Shown one piece after another: positions 41,736 through 51,434 of a stretch of DNA of 64,000 nt (position 1 is the first letter of the stretch; the number at the start of each line of letters is the position of its first letter). Location of the stretch: assembly GCF_022627955.1 (NCBI RefSeq), contig NZ_JABXGD010000006.1, forward strand, positions 62,001-126,000, in the 5' to 3' direction. The DNA is from Microbacterium sp. C5A9 (GTDB lineage Bacteria; Actinomycetota; Actinomycetes; Actinomycetales; Microbacteriaceae). Below the pieces are notes generated by a model. The model ran no database searches and was not told the DNA's origin. It was given only the letters and a program-made list of their open reading frames with translations. The translations under genes were made by a program, and so were the position numbers.

Positions 41736-42851
41736 TCAGATGTCGAAGCCCTCGGCGATCATCTCGACGAGTTCTTCCCGCTCCTCGACGGGGAGGAAGG
41801 CGGCGGCAGCGGCGTTGAATTGGAAGGTCTCGAGGTCGTCGAGGTCGTACTCGAAGGTCTCGACGAGCAGCGACAGCTCGCGCGTGAGCGAGGTCGCGCT
41901 CATGGTGCGGTTGTCGACGTTGACGGTCACCGCGAAGCCCAGCTGGTACAGCAGGTCGAACGGGTGGTCCGCGAGGGTGTTCCCCCAGGCGGCGATGGCT
42001 CCCGTCTGCAGATTCGACGACGGCGACAGCTCGAGCGGGATCTCCCGGTCGCGCACCCAGCGCGCCAGGTCGCCGAACTGCACCTGCACCTCGTCGCCCT
42101 CCTGGGTGATGACCTGCAGGTCCTCGGCGATGCGCACGCCGTGCCCGAGGCGCAGCGCGCGCCCGTCGAGCAGCGCCGAGCGGATCGATGCGACGCCTGC
42201 CGCCTCGCCCGCGTGCACGGTCACGGGGAAGAAGTTCTCCGCGAGGTGGTCGAACGCCGCGCGGTGGTCCGACGCAGGGAATCCGTCCTCCGGGCCCGCG
42301 ATGTCGAAGCCGACGACGCCACGGCCGCGGAAGTCGACCGCGAGCTCCGCGATGTCGCGCGAGCGGTCGGTGTGGCGCAGAGCCGAGAGCAGCTGGCCCA
42401 CGCGGATGCTGTGGCCGGCGCGATCCGCGGCGTCCTCGCCCTCCTCGATGCCCTGCTGCACGGCCTCGACCGTCTGCTCGAGCGTGAGTCCTCCGGTCAG
42501 GTGCTGCTCCGGAGCCCAGCGCACCTCGCCGTAGATCACGCCGTCCTTCGCCAGATCCTGCACGAACTCACGGGCGATGCGGGTGAGGCCCTCCTGCGTC
42601 TGCATGACGGCCGTGGTGAGGTCGAACGTCTTCAGGTACTCCACGAGAGAGCCCGAGTCGCTCTTGGTCGCGAACCACTTGCCGAGCGCACCCGGCTTCG
42701 ACTCCGGCAGCTCGAGGCCGATCGCGTCCGCCAACTCGATGATCGTCGCCGGGCGCACCGCGCCGTCCAGGTGGTCGTGCAGCGACACCTTGGGCAGGCT
42801 GCGCAGGGACACGCCCTGGATGGTGACGTCGCCGTTCGCGTCGATCGACAT
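41736..42851 (-). CDS. add: Adenosine deaminase
   Basis: A 371-residue enzyme converting adenosine to inosine. Zinc ligands in SLHDHLDGAVR (His-x-His), HAGEAAG with catalytic Glu after the zinc-binding His, and LSPSSNLQTGAI near the C-terminus. GAGAGGAA lies before the ATG at 42851. It continues the nucleoside salvage series after deoA across a 52-base gap, and its stop is two bases from the deacetylase start. Confidence 0.95.
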   Translation of the reverse strand: MSIDANGDVTIQGVSLRSLPKVSLHDHLDGAVRPATIIELADAIGLELPESKPGALGKWFATKSDSGSLVEYLKTFDLTTAVMQTQEGLTRIAREFVQDLAKDGVIYGEVRWAPEQHLTGGLTLEQTVEAVQQGIEEGEDAADRAGHSIRVGQLLSALRHTDRSRDIAELAVDFRGRGVVGFDIAGPEDGFPASDHRAAFDHLAENFFPVTVHAGEAAGVASIRSALLDGRALRLGHGVRIAEDLQVITQEGDEVQVQFGDLARWVRDREIPLELSPSSNLQTGAIAAWGNTLADHPFDLLYQLGFAVTVNVDNRTMSATSLTRELSLLVETFEYDLDDLETFQFNAAAAAFLPVEEREELVEMIAEGFDI

Positions 42852-42903
42852 GAAGGTTCCTCTCGGTCGCGGATTCGCTCAGTTCAGGCTAGCGGTCAGC
42901 ACG

Positions 42904-44214
42904 TCAGGCCGTGATGCGCTCCCGCACGATCGGGCCGGCGGCCGGGGCGTCGTCCCCGATCGCCCACGACCCCTCGAGAGCATCCAGCGCCCGCGGGAAT
43001 CGGGCCTCATCTGCGGCCGAGAGCGTGAACAGCGGCTGCCCCGCCACCACGCGGTCGCCCGGCTTGGCGTGCAGATCGATCCCCGCTTCGAAGACCACGG
43101 GATCCTCCGCCCGCGCGCGTCCCGCGCCGAGCCGCCAGGCGGCGATGCCGAACGGAAGAGCGTCCATCTGCGACACGACACCGTCGGTCGGCGCCGTGAC
43201 CACGTGGGTCTCCCGCGCCGTCGGCAGAGGCGCATCCGGGTCGCCGTCCTGGGCGCGGATCATCGCCTTCCAGCTGTCCATGGCGCGGCCGTCGTCGAGC
43301 GCGGCCTCGACATCGGCATCCGGCTGCCCGGCCAGCGCGAGCATCTCGCGCGCCAAGGCGATCGTCAGCTCCCGCACATCCGCGGGTCCGCCACCCGCGA
43401 GGACCTCGACGGACTCGCGGACCTCGTTGGCGTTGCCGATGGCGAGGCCGAGCGGCACGTTCATGTCGGTGAGCAGTGCGGTCGTGGCGACGCCCGAGTC
43501 GGTGCCGAGCGCCACCATCGTGCGGGCGAGCTCACGCGCGCGGTCGATGTCCTGCATGAACGCTCCCGAGCCGAACTTCACGTCGAGGACCAGCGCGTCG
43601 GTGCCCTCGGCGATCTTCTTCGACATGATGCTCGACGCGATCAGCGGGATCGCCTCGACGGTTCCCGTGACGTCGCGCAGGGCGTAGAGCTTCTTGTCGG
43701 CGGGAGCCAGGCCCGATCCTGCGGCGCAGATCACCGCGCCGACATCGCTCTGCATCTGCGCGAACATCTCCTCGTTGCTGAGCGCCGCGCGCCAGCCGGG
43801 AATCGACTCGAGCTTGTCGAGCGTGCCGCCCGTGTGGCCGAGCCCGCGGCCGGAGAGCTGCGGAACGGCGACGCCGAACACCGCCACCAGCGGTGCCAAC
43901 GGCAGCGTGATCTTGTCGCCCACGCCTCCCGTGGAGTGCTTGTCGACGGTCTTCTTGCCGAGCGTGGCGAAGCTCATCCGCTCGCCCGAGGCGATCATCG
44001 CGTCGGTGAGCACGCGGATCTCGTCGCGCTCCATGCCGCGCTGGAACACGGCCATGGCGAACGACGCCATCTGCGCATCCGAGACGTAGCCGCGGGTGTA
44101 GGCGTCGACCATCCAGCGCAGCGCCTTCTCGGGCACCGCCCCTCCGTCGCGCTTGGCGCGGATCACATCGATCGCGTCGTAGGGCTCGACAGAGCCGCTC
44201 TGCGGGGTGCTCAT
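42904..44214 (-). CDS. deoA: Thymidine phosphorylase
   Basis: A 436-residue pyrimidine nucleoside phosphorylase that splits thymidine or deoxyuridine to base and deoxyribose-1-phosphate. Landmarks: DAIDVIRAKRDGG at the start, DKHSTGGVGDK (phosphate and substrate loop), GRGLGHTGGTLDKLESIPG (the family signature), SSIMSKKIAEG, and a C-terminal barrel-sandwich domain. The ATG at 44214 overlaps the cdd stop by 4 bases; a longer frame runs on into cdd and is rejected. Confidence 0.95.
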   Translation of the reverse strand: MSTPQSGSVEPYDAIDVIRAKRDGGAVPEKALRWMVDAYTRGYVSDAQMASFAMAVFQRGMERDEIRVLTDAMIASGERMSFATLGKKTVDKHSTGGVGDKITLPLAPLVAVFGVAVPQLSGRGLGHTGGTLDKLESIPGWRAALSNEEMFAQMQSDVGAVICAAGSGLAPADKKLYALRDVTGTVEAIPLIASSIMSKKIAEGTDALVLDVKFGSGAFMQDIDRARELARTMVALGTDSGVATTALLTDMNVPLGLAIGNANEVRESVEVLAGGGPADVRELTIALAREMLALAGQPDADVEAALDDGRAMDSWKAMIRAQDGDPDAPLPTARETHVVTAPTDGVVSQMDALPFGIAAWRLGAGRARAEDPVVFEAGIDLHAKPGDRVVAGQPLFTLSAADEARFPRALDALEGSWAIGDDAPAAGPIVRERITA

Positions 44215-44609
44215 CGGGCGTCCTCCAGGTCTCGGGGGCCGAACGCATCCGGCAGTACTTCGTCGATCGTGCGGATGCCCGAGACGGTCTCCAGGAGCAT
44301 CCCCGGCACCGCGTGCTCGAAGAGCAGCTGCCGACAGCGCCCGCACGGCATGATCGTCTGGCCGTCGTTGTTCACACACACGAAGGCGACGAGCTGGCCG
44401 CCGCCCGACATGTGCAGGTCTCCCACGAGGGCGCACTCGGCGCACAGGGTCACGCCGTACGAGGCGTTCTCCACGTTGCAGCCGGCCACGATGCGGCCGT
44501 CGGCGACGAGGGCCGCGGCCCCCACCCGATACCGCGAGTACGGGGCGTAGGCCTTGGTCATCGCGTCGGTCGCGACCTGACGCAGCTCGTCCCAGTCGAT
44601 GTCTGTCAT
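44211..44609 (-). CDS. cdd: Cytidine deaminase
   Basis: A 132-residue homotetrameric-type cytidine deaminase, making uridine from cytidine. Substrate site GCNVENASYG, then zinc/catalytic motif TLCAECAL (Cys ligand and catalytic Glu) and the second pair in MPCGRCRQLL; three Cys ligands mark the short bacterial class. CTAGGAGAG precedes the ATG. It lies eight bases after the second permease gene and overlaps deoA by 4 bases. Confidence 0.95.
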   Translation of the reverse strand: MTDIDWDELRQVATDAMTKAYAPYSRYRVGAAALVADGRIVAGCNVENASYGVTLCAECALVGDLHMSGGGQLVAFVCVNNDGQTIMPCGRCRQLLFEHAVPGMLLETVSGIRTIDEVLPDAFGPRDLEDAR

Positions 44610-44616
44610 GTCTCTC

Positions 44617-45903
44617 CTAGGACTTGATGTACGGCTTGCCGCTCGCGGCCGGCCCGCGGATCTGCCCGGCGAACCCGGCGACGGCGATCAGGGTGACGAC
44701 GTACGGGAGCATCAGCATGAACTCGCTGGGAACAGGCGTCTTGAGGATCGACAGCAGGTTCTGCAGGTTCGTCGCGAAGCCGAAGAGCAGCGCGGCGAGG
44801 GTCGCGCGGATCGGGTCCCAGCGGCCGAAGATCACCGCGGCGAGGGCGATGAAGCCGAGCCCCGCGGTCATGTCCTTGCCGAACTGCGGCACCGACACGA
44901 GCGTGAAGTAGGCGCCGCCGATGCCGGCGATCGCTCCCGCGAGCAGCACGTTCCAGAAGCGCGTCGCGTTCACCTTGATGCCCACGGTGTCGGCCGCCTG
45001 CGGGTGCTCGCCGACCGCGCGGAGACGAAGGCCCCAGCGGGTGCGGTAGAGGCCCCAGGCGACCACGGCGACCGTGATGAACATGAGGTAGACGATGAAG
45101 GTCTGGTTGAACAGCACCGGCCCGATGATCGGGATGTCGCTGAGCAGCGGGATCTCGATGCGGCCGAACCGCACCGGGGTGTTCAGCGCCTTCTCGTTCG
45201 GCGCGAGCAGTGCTCCGTAGAGGAAGCCCGTGAGGCCCGTGACGAGCACGTTGAGCACGACACCCACGATGACCTGCTCGACGAGGTACTTGATGGCGAA
45301 GGCGGCGAGCACGCTCGCGACGAGCACACCGCCGATCATCGCTCCGATGAGACCCACGAACGGGTTGCCGGTGATGCTCGAGAGCAGCGCGGCCGAGAAC
45401 GCGCCGAGGAGCAGCTGGCCCTCGATCGCGACGTTCACGACACCCGCACGCTCGCCGATCACACCGCCGAGGGCTCCGAAGACGAGCGGCACCGAGAGCG
45501 ACACCGCGCCGAAGAGGAGGCTCGTGACGGGCACGAGGCCGCCCGCTCCCGCCCAGACGAGGAAGGCGAAGATCGCGAGGATCCCGAAACCCAGGACGAG
45601 CCAGAGCGATGCGGTGCGGTAGGTCCACGCCCGCAGGAACGCGGCGACGACGAGCACCACGAGGATGCCGATGACCACCCAGATCGTCGAGGCGGTGGGC
45701 AGTGCGACGTCCGGGAGCTCGAACGACTGCGAGGAGTCGCCGAGGCGGAACGTGCTCGTGCCGGTGCGCGGCACCAGCAGCACGAGGAGCGACAGCAGCA
45801 CCGTGACCGCCGCGAGGACGATCGGCGCCTTGAGGTGGCGCTCGCGCACCGTGGAGAGTTGCACGGTGCCGTCGGCGGCCTGCTTCTGCACGAGGGACAT
45901 CAT
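44617..45903 (-). CDS. Nucleoside ABC transporter permease, subunit 2
   Basis: A 428-residue inner-membrane permease of the BPD_transp_2 family with about ten membrane segments. Its core includes GGVIGERAGVVNVAIEGQLL, the family signature with ERAGV and a conserved EG. Together with subunit 1 it forms the channel of the BMP-dependent nucleoside importer. The N-terminal ~110 residues add three membrane segments. The ATG at 45903 overlaps the first permease stop by 4 bases. Confidence 0.92.
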   Translation of the reverse strand: MMSLVQKQAADGTVQLSTVRERHLKAPIVLAAVTVLLSLLVLLVPRTGTSTFRLGDSSQSFELPDVALPTASTIWVVIGILVVLVVAAFLRAWTYRTASLWLVLGFGILAIFAFLVWAGAGGLVPVTSLLFGAVSLSVPLVFGALGGVIGERAGVVNVAIEGQLLLGAFSAALLSSITGNPFVGLIGAMIGGVLVASVLAAFAIKYLVEQVIVGVVLNVLVTGLTGFLYGALLAPNEKALNTPVRFGRIEIPLLSDIPIIGPVLFNQTFIVYLMFITVAVVAWGLYRTRWGLRLRAVGEHPQAADTVGIKVNATRFWNVLLAGAIAGIGGAYFTLVSVPQFGKDMTAGLGFIALAAVIFGRWDPIRATLAALLFGFATNLQNLLSILKTPVPSEFMLMLPYVVTLIAVAGFAGQIRGPAASGKPYIKS

Positions 45904-47219
45904 GCCGTCACCGCCTTCTTCGCGGCCTTGGCTCTCGCCTTGGCGGCCTTCTCCGCATCGGACTTGGGCAGGAAGAAGACAGCGCGCAGCAGCGGCGGCG
46001 CGGCGATGAACAGCACGACGAGCGACTGCACCACCAGCACGATGTCCACCGGGATGTCCTGCGCCTGCATCGAGAACGATCCGGCCTTCAGCGCACCGAA
46101 CAGGATGCCGGCGGCGAACGTCCCCCAGGCGCGACTGCGCCCGAGCAGAGCCACGGTGATGGCGTCGAAGCCGATGCCGGCGTCGATCGTCTCGGTGATG
46201 CCGGTCGTGACGGCGCCCTGCACCTGGTTCATTCCCGCGAGCCCCGCGAGGCCACCCGCGAAGAGCATCGCGTACACATAGACGCGCTGCACGCTGATGC
46301 CCGCGGCCCGGGCCGCGTGGGGGTTCTCGCCGACGGCGCGCATGCGGAGTCCGAGCGACGACCGCTCGATCAGCCACCAGACGAACAGCGTCGCGACGAT
46401 CACGATCACGAAGCCGAGGTCGAGCAGCGGGAACTTGGGCCCGAACAGCTCGGGGAACTGCGCGCTCTCGGGCGTCGCGTAGCCGAGCGCCTGGTTCGTG
46501 CCGGGCTTCTGCAGCAGGCCGGGGGTCCGGATCATCCAGAGCAGCAGGTAGTACGCGACGTAGTTGAGCATGATCGTGAGGATCACCTCGTGTGCGCCCG
46601 TGCGCGCCTTGAGCAGCCCGGCGATCGCGCCCCAGAGCGCACCACCGGCGATACCGGCGATGAGCGTGACGGGGATGTGCAGCCAGATCGGCAGGTCGAG
46701 ATTGAAGGTCAGCAGACCGGCCACGCCGACAGCGATGAGCATCTGCCCGCGGGCGCCGATGTTGAACAGGCCGACACGGAACGCGAGGGCGACGCCGAGT
46801 CCCGCCGCGATCAGCGGAGCCGCGAAGCCGAGAGTGTTCGTCAGAGGACGGATCTGGGCGGCGAAGTCGGCCCCGCGCGCATTGAAGATCGCTCCCCGGA
46901 ACAGCGCCTCGTAGCCGTTGTAGACGGCGTTCCAGATGGCGGCGAGGGTATCGCTCGGACGCTGGAAGAAGTAGCCGGATGCCGTCAGCACGTCTTCGTT
47001 GGTGAAGGCGATGAGGATGCCGCCGACGACGAGCGCGAGGAAGATCGCGAGGATCGTGGTGACGGCGCTTCCCCGCAGCATCTCCTTGAGGATCGTGTTG
47101 CCGCGGGGAGGCGGCGGCACGTCCACGGGATCGCGCAGAGTCGTCGTCGTGTTCACCGACAGCTGGTCGGAGGAGTTCTCGTTCGCCGGCCCGTCGGCCT
47201 GTGGCGTCGTCCCGCTCAT
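45900..47219 (-). CDS. Nucleoside ABC transporter permease, subunit 1
   Basis: A 439-residue permease with a hydrophilic ~60-residue N-terminal extension and about ten membrane segments. The core contains RVGLFNIGARGQMLIAVGVA, equivalent to the EG motif region of subunit 2. It pairs with the ATPase upstream and subunit 2 downstream, overlapping each by 4 bases. The C-terminus is Lys/Ala-rich. Confidence 0.92.
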   Translation of the reverse strand: MSGTTPQADGPANENSSDQLSVNTTTTLRDPVDVPPPPRGNTILKEMLRGSAVTTILAIFLALVVGGILIAFTNEDVLTASGYFFQRPSDTLAAIWNAVYNGYEALFRGAIFNARGADFAAQIRPLTNTLGFAAPLIAAGLGVALAFRVGLFNIGARGQMLIAVGVAGLLTFNLDLPIWLHIPVTLIAGIAGGALWGAIAGLLKARTGAHEVILTIMLNYVAYYLLLWMIRTPGLLQKPGTNQALGYATPESAQFPELFGPKFPLLDLGFVIVIVATLFVWWLIERSSLGLRMRAVGENPHAARAAGISVQRVYVYAMLFAGGLAGLAGMNQVQGAVTTGITETIDAGIGFDAITVALLGRSRAWGTFAAGILFGALKAGSFSMQAQDIPVDIVLVVQSLVVLFIAAPPLLRAVFFLPKSDAEKAAKARAKAAKKAVTA

Positions 47220-48730
47220 GCCGCAACCTCTCCCTCGGCGGCGCCCGCCATCATCAGACCCAGCGTCTCGCGCGGGGTGTCGCCGGGAACGACCCCGACG
47301 ATTGTTCCTCGATACATGACCGCGATGCGGTCGGCGAGAGCCGCGACCTCATCGAGCTCCGTGGACACCACGATCACCGGGATGCCCGAGTCGCGCGTCT
47401 CGATGATGCGCTTGTGGATGAACTCGATCGATCCGACGTCGACGCCGCGCGTCGGCTGGGCGGCGACGAGCAGCCGCAGTTCGCGGCTCATCTCGCGCGC
47501 GATCACGACCTTCTGCTGGTTGCCGCCCGAGAGCGTGCCGGCCGGCGTGTGCGGTCCCTGCGTACGGATGTCGTACTCGGTGATGCGCGCCCGCGCGAAG
47601 TCCTCGAGCTCGGAGCGACGGATCGTGCCGACGCGGCTGAAGGCGGGGTCGGTCGATCGGTCGAGGATCAGGTTCTCCGCCACGGAGAACGCGCCGACCA
47701 GGCCGTCCTCGTTGCGGTCCTCGGGAACGAACCCGACGCCGGCGTCAAGGATCGCGCGCACGCTCTTGCCGACGAGCTCTGCGCCGTCGAGGACGATCGA
47801 GCCCTCGACGCGGGAGGCGAGGCCGACGATCGCCTCGACGAGCTCCGTCTGGCCGTTGCCCTGCACACCGGCGATCGCGAGCACCTCGCCCGGACGCACC
47901 GTGAAGTCCACGCCGTCGACGACGATCGCGCCGCCGGCGGTCAGGACGCGGAGTCCCTCGACCTGCAGGCCGCCCTCTCCGAGGCGCGGGGCATCCTTGT
48001 GCACGGTGAGCTCGACCGCGCGTCCGACCATGAGCGAGGCGAGCTCGGCGTTGCTCGCGGTGGGCGATGCCTCGCCGACGATCTTGCCGAGGCGGACGAT
48101 CGTGATCGTGTCTGCGACCTCGCGCACCTCACGCAGCTTGTGGGTGATGAAGACGATCGCGGTGCCCTCGTCACGGAGCTGCCGCATGATGCCCATGAGC
48201 TCATCCGTCTCCTGCGGCGTGAGCACGGCGGTCGGCTCGTCGAACACGAGCACCTGGGCATCGCGCGAGAGGGCCTTGATGATCTCGACGCGCTGCTGCA
48301 CGCCGACCGGCAGATCGCCGACGATCGCGTCCGGGTCGATGTCGAACCCGAAGCGCGCGGCGACCGAGCGCACGTGCTCGCGCGCCTTGGTGATGTCGAG
48401 CGTGCCGAGTCCCTTGGTCTGCTCGTGTCCGAGCATGACGTTCTCGGCCACGGTGAACACGGGCACGAGCATGAAGTGCTGGTGCACCATCCCGATGCCC
48501 GCCGCCATCGCGTCGCCGGGACCGCGGAAGCGCTGGACGACGTCGTCCAGCAGGATCTCGCCCTCGTCCGCCTGATACAGGCCGTAGAGCACGTTCATGA
48601 GAGTGGACTTCCCTGCGCCGTTCTCACCGAGCAGCGCGTGGATCTGTCCCGGCTCGACGACCAGGTCGATGTGATCGTTGGCGACGAGGCTGCCGAAGCG
48701 CTTGGTGATGCCGCGGAGTTCGAGCTTCAT
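47216..48730 (-). CDS. Nucleoside ABC transporter ATPase (two ATP-binding cassettes)
   Basis: A 504-residue double ATPase. First cassette: GENGAGKSTLMNVLYG (Walker A), LPVGVQQRVEI (signature variant), VLVFDEPTAVLTP (Walker B). Second cassette: AGVQGNGQTELVEAI (degenerate Walker A), LSGGNQQKVVIAREM, LLVAAQPTRGVD. This layout is standard for the nucleoside/sugar class of importers. It overlaps permease 1 by 4 bases and lies 149 bases after the binding-protein gene, with a hairpin in between. Confidence 0.95.
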   Translation of the reverse strand: MKLELRGITKRFGSLVANDHIDLVVEPGQIHALLGENGAGKSTLMNVLYGLYQADEGEILLDDVVQRFRGPGDAMAAGIGMVHQHFMLVPVFTVAENVMLGHEQTKGLGTLDITKAREHVRSVAARFGFDIDPDAIVGDLPVGVQQRVEIIKALSRDAQVLVFDEPTAVLTPQETDELMGIMRQLRDEGTAIVFITHKLREVREVADTITIVRLGKIVGEASPTASNAELASLMVGRAVELTVHKDAPRLGEGGLQVEGLRVLTAGGAIVVDGVDFTVRPGEVLAIAGVQGNGQTELVEAIVGLASRVEGSIVLDGAELVGKSVRAILDAGVGFVPEDRNEDGLVGAFSVAENLILDRSTDPAFSRVGTIRRSELEDFARARITEYDIRTQGPHTPAGTLSGGNQQKVVIAREMSRELRLLVAAQPTRGVDVGSIEFIHKRIIETRDSGIPVIVVSTELDEVAALADRIAVMYRGTIVGVVPGDTPRETLGLMMAGAAEGEVAA

Positions 48731-48830
48731 ATCTGCACCCTATCCAGAAGAGTCCGAGGGAGAGCGGGCGTCAGGCATCGCCGATGATGCCGCGTCCGCG
48801 GGAAAACGTGGGAGTGTCGTTCCACGGCAC

Positions 48831-48861
48831 GGGGCGAGTGGCCGCTTGCACCACTCGCCCC
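48831..48861 (-). terminator. Hairpin between the binding-protein and ATPase genes
   Basis: GGGGCGAGTGG (48831-48841) pairs exactly with CCACTCGCCCC (48851-48861) around a 9-base loop. It is placed 19 bases after the bmpA stop. It probably acts as a partial terminator or stabiliser, giving more binding protein than transporter. Confidence 0.75.
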
Positions 48862-48879
48862 GCCATGGATGGGAACTGC

Positions 48880-49992
48880 TTACGGGGAGTTCTCGGAATC
48901 CACCGTGATGTCGCCCGAGATGATCTGCTCCTGCAGAGCGGCGATCTCGTCGAGCAGTCCGTCGGGCAGCTCGCCCTCGAAGGCACCGAAGCCCGAGAGC
49001 TTGACGCCCTCGTTCTCGAGCGTGCCGACATAGGGAGCCGGGTCGAAGTCACCCTCGGATGCGGCGATCGTCGCGTCCTCGACGGCGACGTCGATGGCCT
49101 TCATGATCGAGAAGAGGGTGACGTCCGCCACGCTCTCGTCGGCCACGGCCAGGTCGCTGTCGACACCGATCAGCAGGGTGTCCTTGCCGCTGTCGGCGAT
49201 GGCCGCCGCAGCGCTCTGGTAGACCGGTCCACCGACCGGCAGGATCACGTCGACACCCTGGTCGAGCACGCCCTGTGCGGTCTGCTTGGCGGTGTCGTTC
49301 GCGTCGAAGCCACCCGTGAAGGAGCCCTTCTGCGTGGCTGCATCCCAGCCGAAGACCTCGACCGCGCCGGACTTGTCCTCGTTGTACTTCTCGACGCCGA
49401 GCTGGAAGCCGTCCATGAACACGGCGACCGACGGGATCTGCATTCCGCCGAAGGTTCCGACCTTGTTGACGCCCGAGGCGGACGACCAGCCGGCCGCGGC
49501 GTAGCCGCCGAGGTAGGCAGCCTGAGCCGTGTCGAAGACGAGCGGCTTGATGTTCGGAGCATCGGTCGTGCCGTCGAAGTCGTTGTCGGCGTAGTCGTCG
49601 ATGATCGCGTAGTCGATGTCGGGGTTCGCGAGAGCCGACTCGACCGTCGCGGCCGAGAGCTTGAAGCCGACGGAGACGATGAGCGAGCAGCCCTCCGAGA
49701 CCGCGGTCTCGAGGTTCGGCGCGTAGTCGTTGTCGTTCGCGGACTCGAACTCGATCGGCTTGACGCCGAGCGTGTCCGCTGCGCGGTCCATGCCCTCCTT
49801 GGCCGACTGGTTGAACGACTTGTCGTTCCAGCCGCCCGCGTCGGAGACGAGGCAGGGCACGAAGTCGGAGGCGGCGTCGCCGCCTCCGGTGCCGCCGGAC
49901 TCGGTCGGGGCCTGGCCGCAGCCGGCGAGCGCGAAGACGACGCCGGCGGCGATGGTCGCGCCGAGCAGCTTCTTGGTGGTGGAGATGGTCAA
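48880..49992 (-). CDS. BMP family nucleoside-binding lipoprotein
   Basis: A 370-residue lipoprotein that captures nucleosides outside the membrane for the ABC transporter encoded downstream. The N-terminal signal ISTTKKLLGATIAAGVVFA leads to a lipobox LAGC (Cys25). The mature part has the Bmp/Med fold with AGGWNDKSFNQSAKEGMDRA near the start, and GGPVYQSAAAAI. The start is a TTG at 49992 with GGAGG six bases upstream; an upstream open frame has no signal and would hide the signal peptide. First gene of the nucleoside uptake operon. Confidence 0.92.
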   Translation of the reverse strand: MTISTTKKLLGATIAAGVVFALAGCGQAPTESGGTGGGDAASDFVPCLVSDAGGWNDKSFNQSAKEGMDRAADTLGVKPIEFESANDNDYAPNLETAVSEGCSLIVSVGFKLSAATVESALANPDIDYAIIDDYADNDFDGTTDAPNIKPLVFDTAQAAYLGGYAAAGWSSASGVNKVGTFGGMQIPSVAVFMDGFQLGVEKYNEDKSGAVEVFGWDAATQKGSFTGGFDANDTAKQTAQGVLDQGVDVILPVGGPVYQSAAAAIADSGKDTLLIGVDSDLAVADESVADVTLFSIMKAIDVAVEDATIAASEGDFDPAPYVGTLENEGVKLSGFGAFEGELPDGLLDEIAALQEQIISGDITVDSENSP

Positions 49993-50139
49993 CTCATGCC
50001 TCCTCAACGAACCCGCGGCCCTCGCGGATCGATCAAAGTTACCCAGTGTTTCGGGATTTTTGCATGCCGCGACGCCACACGCCACGCAATGGTTACAAAG
50101 CTGAAATCCAACCAGCCGATGAGCACGACCCGCTGCTCA

Positions 50140-51255
50140 TCAGAGCACGTCGCCGCGCCCCGTGAGCTTGAGCGACTCCACCACGCCCTTCACACGCTGC
50201 GCGTGCTCGACGGTCGTGACCAGCAGAGCGTCGGGGGTGTCCACCACGACGATGTCCTTGACGCCGACCAGGCTGATCACTCGCGACGTCTGACTCACGA
50301 GGATGCCGCTCGCGGCGTCGCTGAGCACTCGCGCCTTCGGCCCGAGCACCGCGAGGTCGTTCTTGCGGCCGTTGTTGATGAGCTTGGTGAGGGAGGCGAA
50401 GTCCCCCACGTCGTCCCAGTCGAAGTGCCCCGGGACCACAGCGAGCCGCCCGCGCCGAGCGGCGGGCTCTGCCACCGCGTAGTCGATCGCGATCTTCTTC
50501 AGCCCCGGCCAGATGCGGTCGACCGCAGGGCCGCGCCGCTCGCGGTCGTCCCACGCCTCCGCCAGCTCGATGAGTCCCGCGTGCAGTGCGGGCTCGTTCG
50601 CGGCCAGCTCGTCGAGCAGCACGCTCGCCTTCGCGATGAACATGCCCGCGTTCCAGAGGTAGTCCCGGCTCGCGAGGTACGCGGTGGCGGTCTCGAGGTC
50701 GGGCTTCTCGACGAAGGTCTCGACGAGAGCGGCCTCGCGGGCGCCGTCGACCACGAGCTCGGGGCCCTTCTTGATGTAGCCGAAGCCGACCGCGGGCTCG
50801 GTCGGCGAGATGCCGATCGTGCAGATGTACCCCTCACGTGCGACCTCGACGGCGTCGCGGACCGCGAACTCGAACACGCGAGTGCTGCGGATGACGTGAT
50901 CGGCGCTGAACGATCCGATGATGACGTCGGGGTCGCGACGGTGCAGGATCGCCGCCGCCAGACCGATGGCCGCGGCCGACTCGCGCGGCTCGGACTCGAG
51001 GAAGACATTGAGATCCGGTATTCCCGGGAGCTCCGCCTCCACGGCCGCGCGATGGGCGCGTCCTGTCACCACCGCGATGCGGTCAGGGCCGGCGAGCGGC
51101 TCGAGCCGATCCCAGGTGTCGCGCAGCAGGGAGTGACCCGATCCCGTGAGATCGTGCAGGAACTTGGGCGCGTCTGCCCGCGAGAGCGGCCACAGACGAC
51201 TTCCGATTCCGCCGGCGGGGATCACTGCGTAGAAGTCCTGGATCGGTTGGTTCAC
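50140..51255 (-). CDS. manC: Mannose-1-phosphate guanylyltransferase-like protein
   Basis: A 371-residue nucleotidyltransferase that makes GDP-mannose for cell-surface glycans. Loop AVIPAGGIGSRLWPLSR at residues ~9-25, PKFLHDL, FSADHVI, and FVEKPDLETATAYL with the sugar-binding Glu-Lys. The C-terminal isomerase domain of bifunctional enzymes is absent, as usual in actinobacteria. The GTG at 51255 is six bases after TACCCT (leaderless pattern). It stands alone, divergent from the sdh operon. Confidence 0.9.
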   Translation of the reverse strand: MNQPIQDFYAVIPAGGIGSRLWPLSRADAPKFLHDLTGSGHSLLRDTWDRLEPLAGPDRIAVVTGRAHRAAVEAELPGIPDLNVFLESEPRESAAAIGLAAAILHRRDPDVIIGSFSADHVIRSTRVFEFAVRDAVEVAREGYICTIGISPTEPAVGFGYIKKGPELVVDGAREAALVETFVEKPDLETATAYLASRDYLWNAGMFIAKASVLLDELAANEPALHAGLIELAEAWDDRERRGPAVDRIWPGLKKIAIDYAVAEPAARRGRLAVVPGHFDWDDVGDFASLTKLINNGRKNDLAVLGPKARVLSDAASGILVSQTSRVISLVGVKDIVVVDTPDALLVTTVEHAQRVKGVVESLKLTGRGDVL

Positions 51256-51335
51256 CCTGCCAGGGTATCCGCATCCGACTTCTCGACATCGAGAGACTTA
51301 GGGTGGCCTTCGTCGCCTCGACCAGTTCACGGGAA

Positions 51336-51341
51336 TAGGAT
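51336..51341 (+). promoter_or_regulatory. Candidate -10 box of the sdhCDAB operon
   Basis: TAGGAT at 51336-51341 matches the -10 pattern seen at many starts in this window, but here it lies 93 bases before the sdhC GTG, giving a leader of about 85 bases with a GGGAGG ribosome-binding site. Confidence 0.4.
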
Positions 51342-51434
51342 GGACACCGATCGGCCGTGCCTGACGTTCAACGGGTTCACGCTTGGATGACGCGACGCAC
51401 GCGACCGAGTCACATCGATCCAGGGAGGACGACC

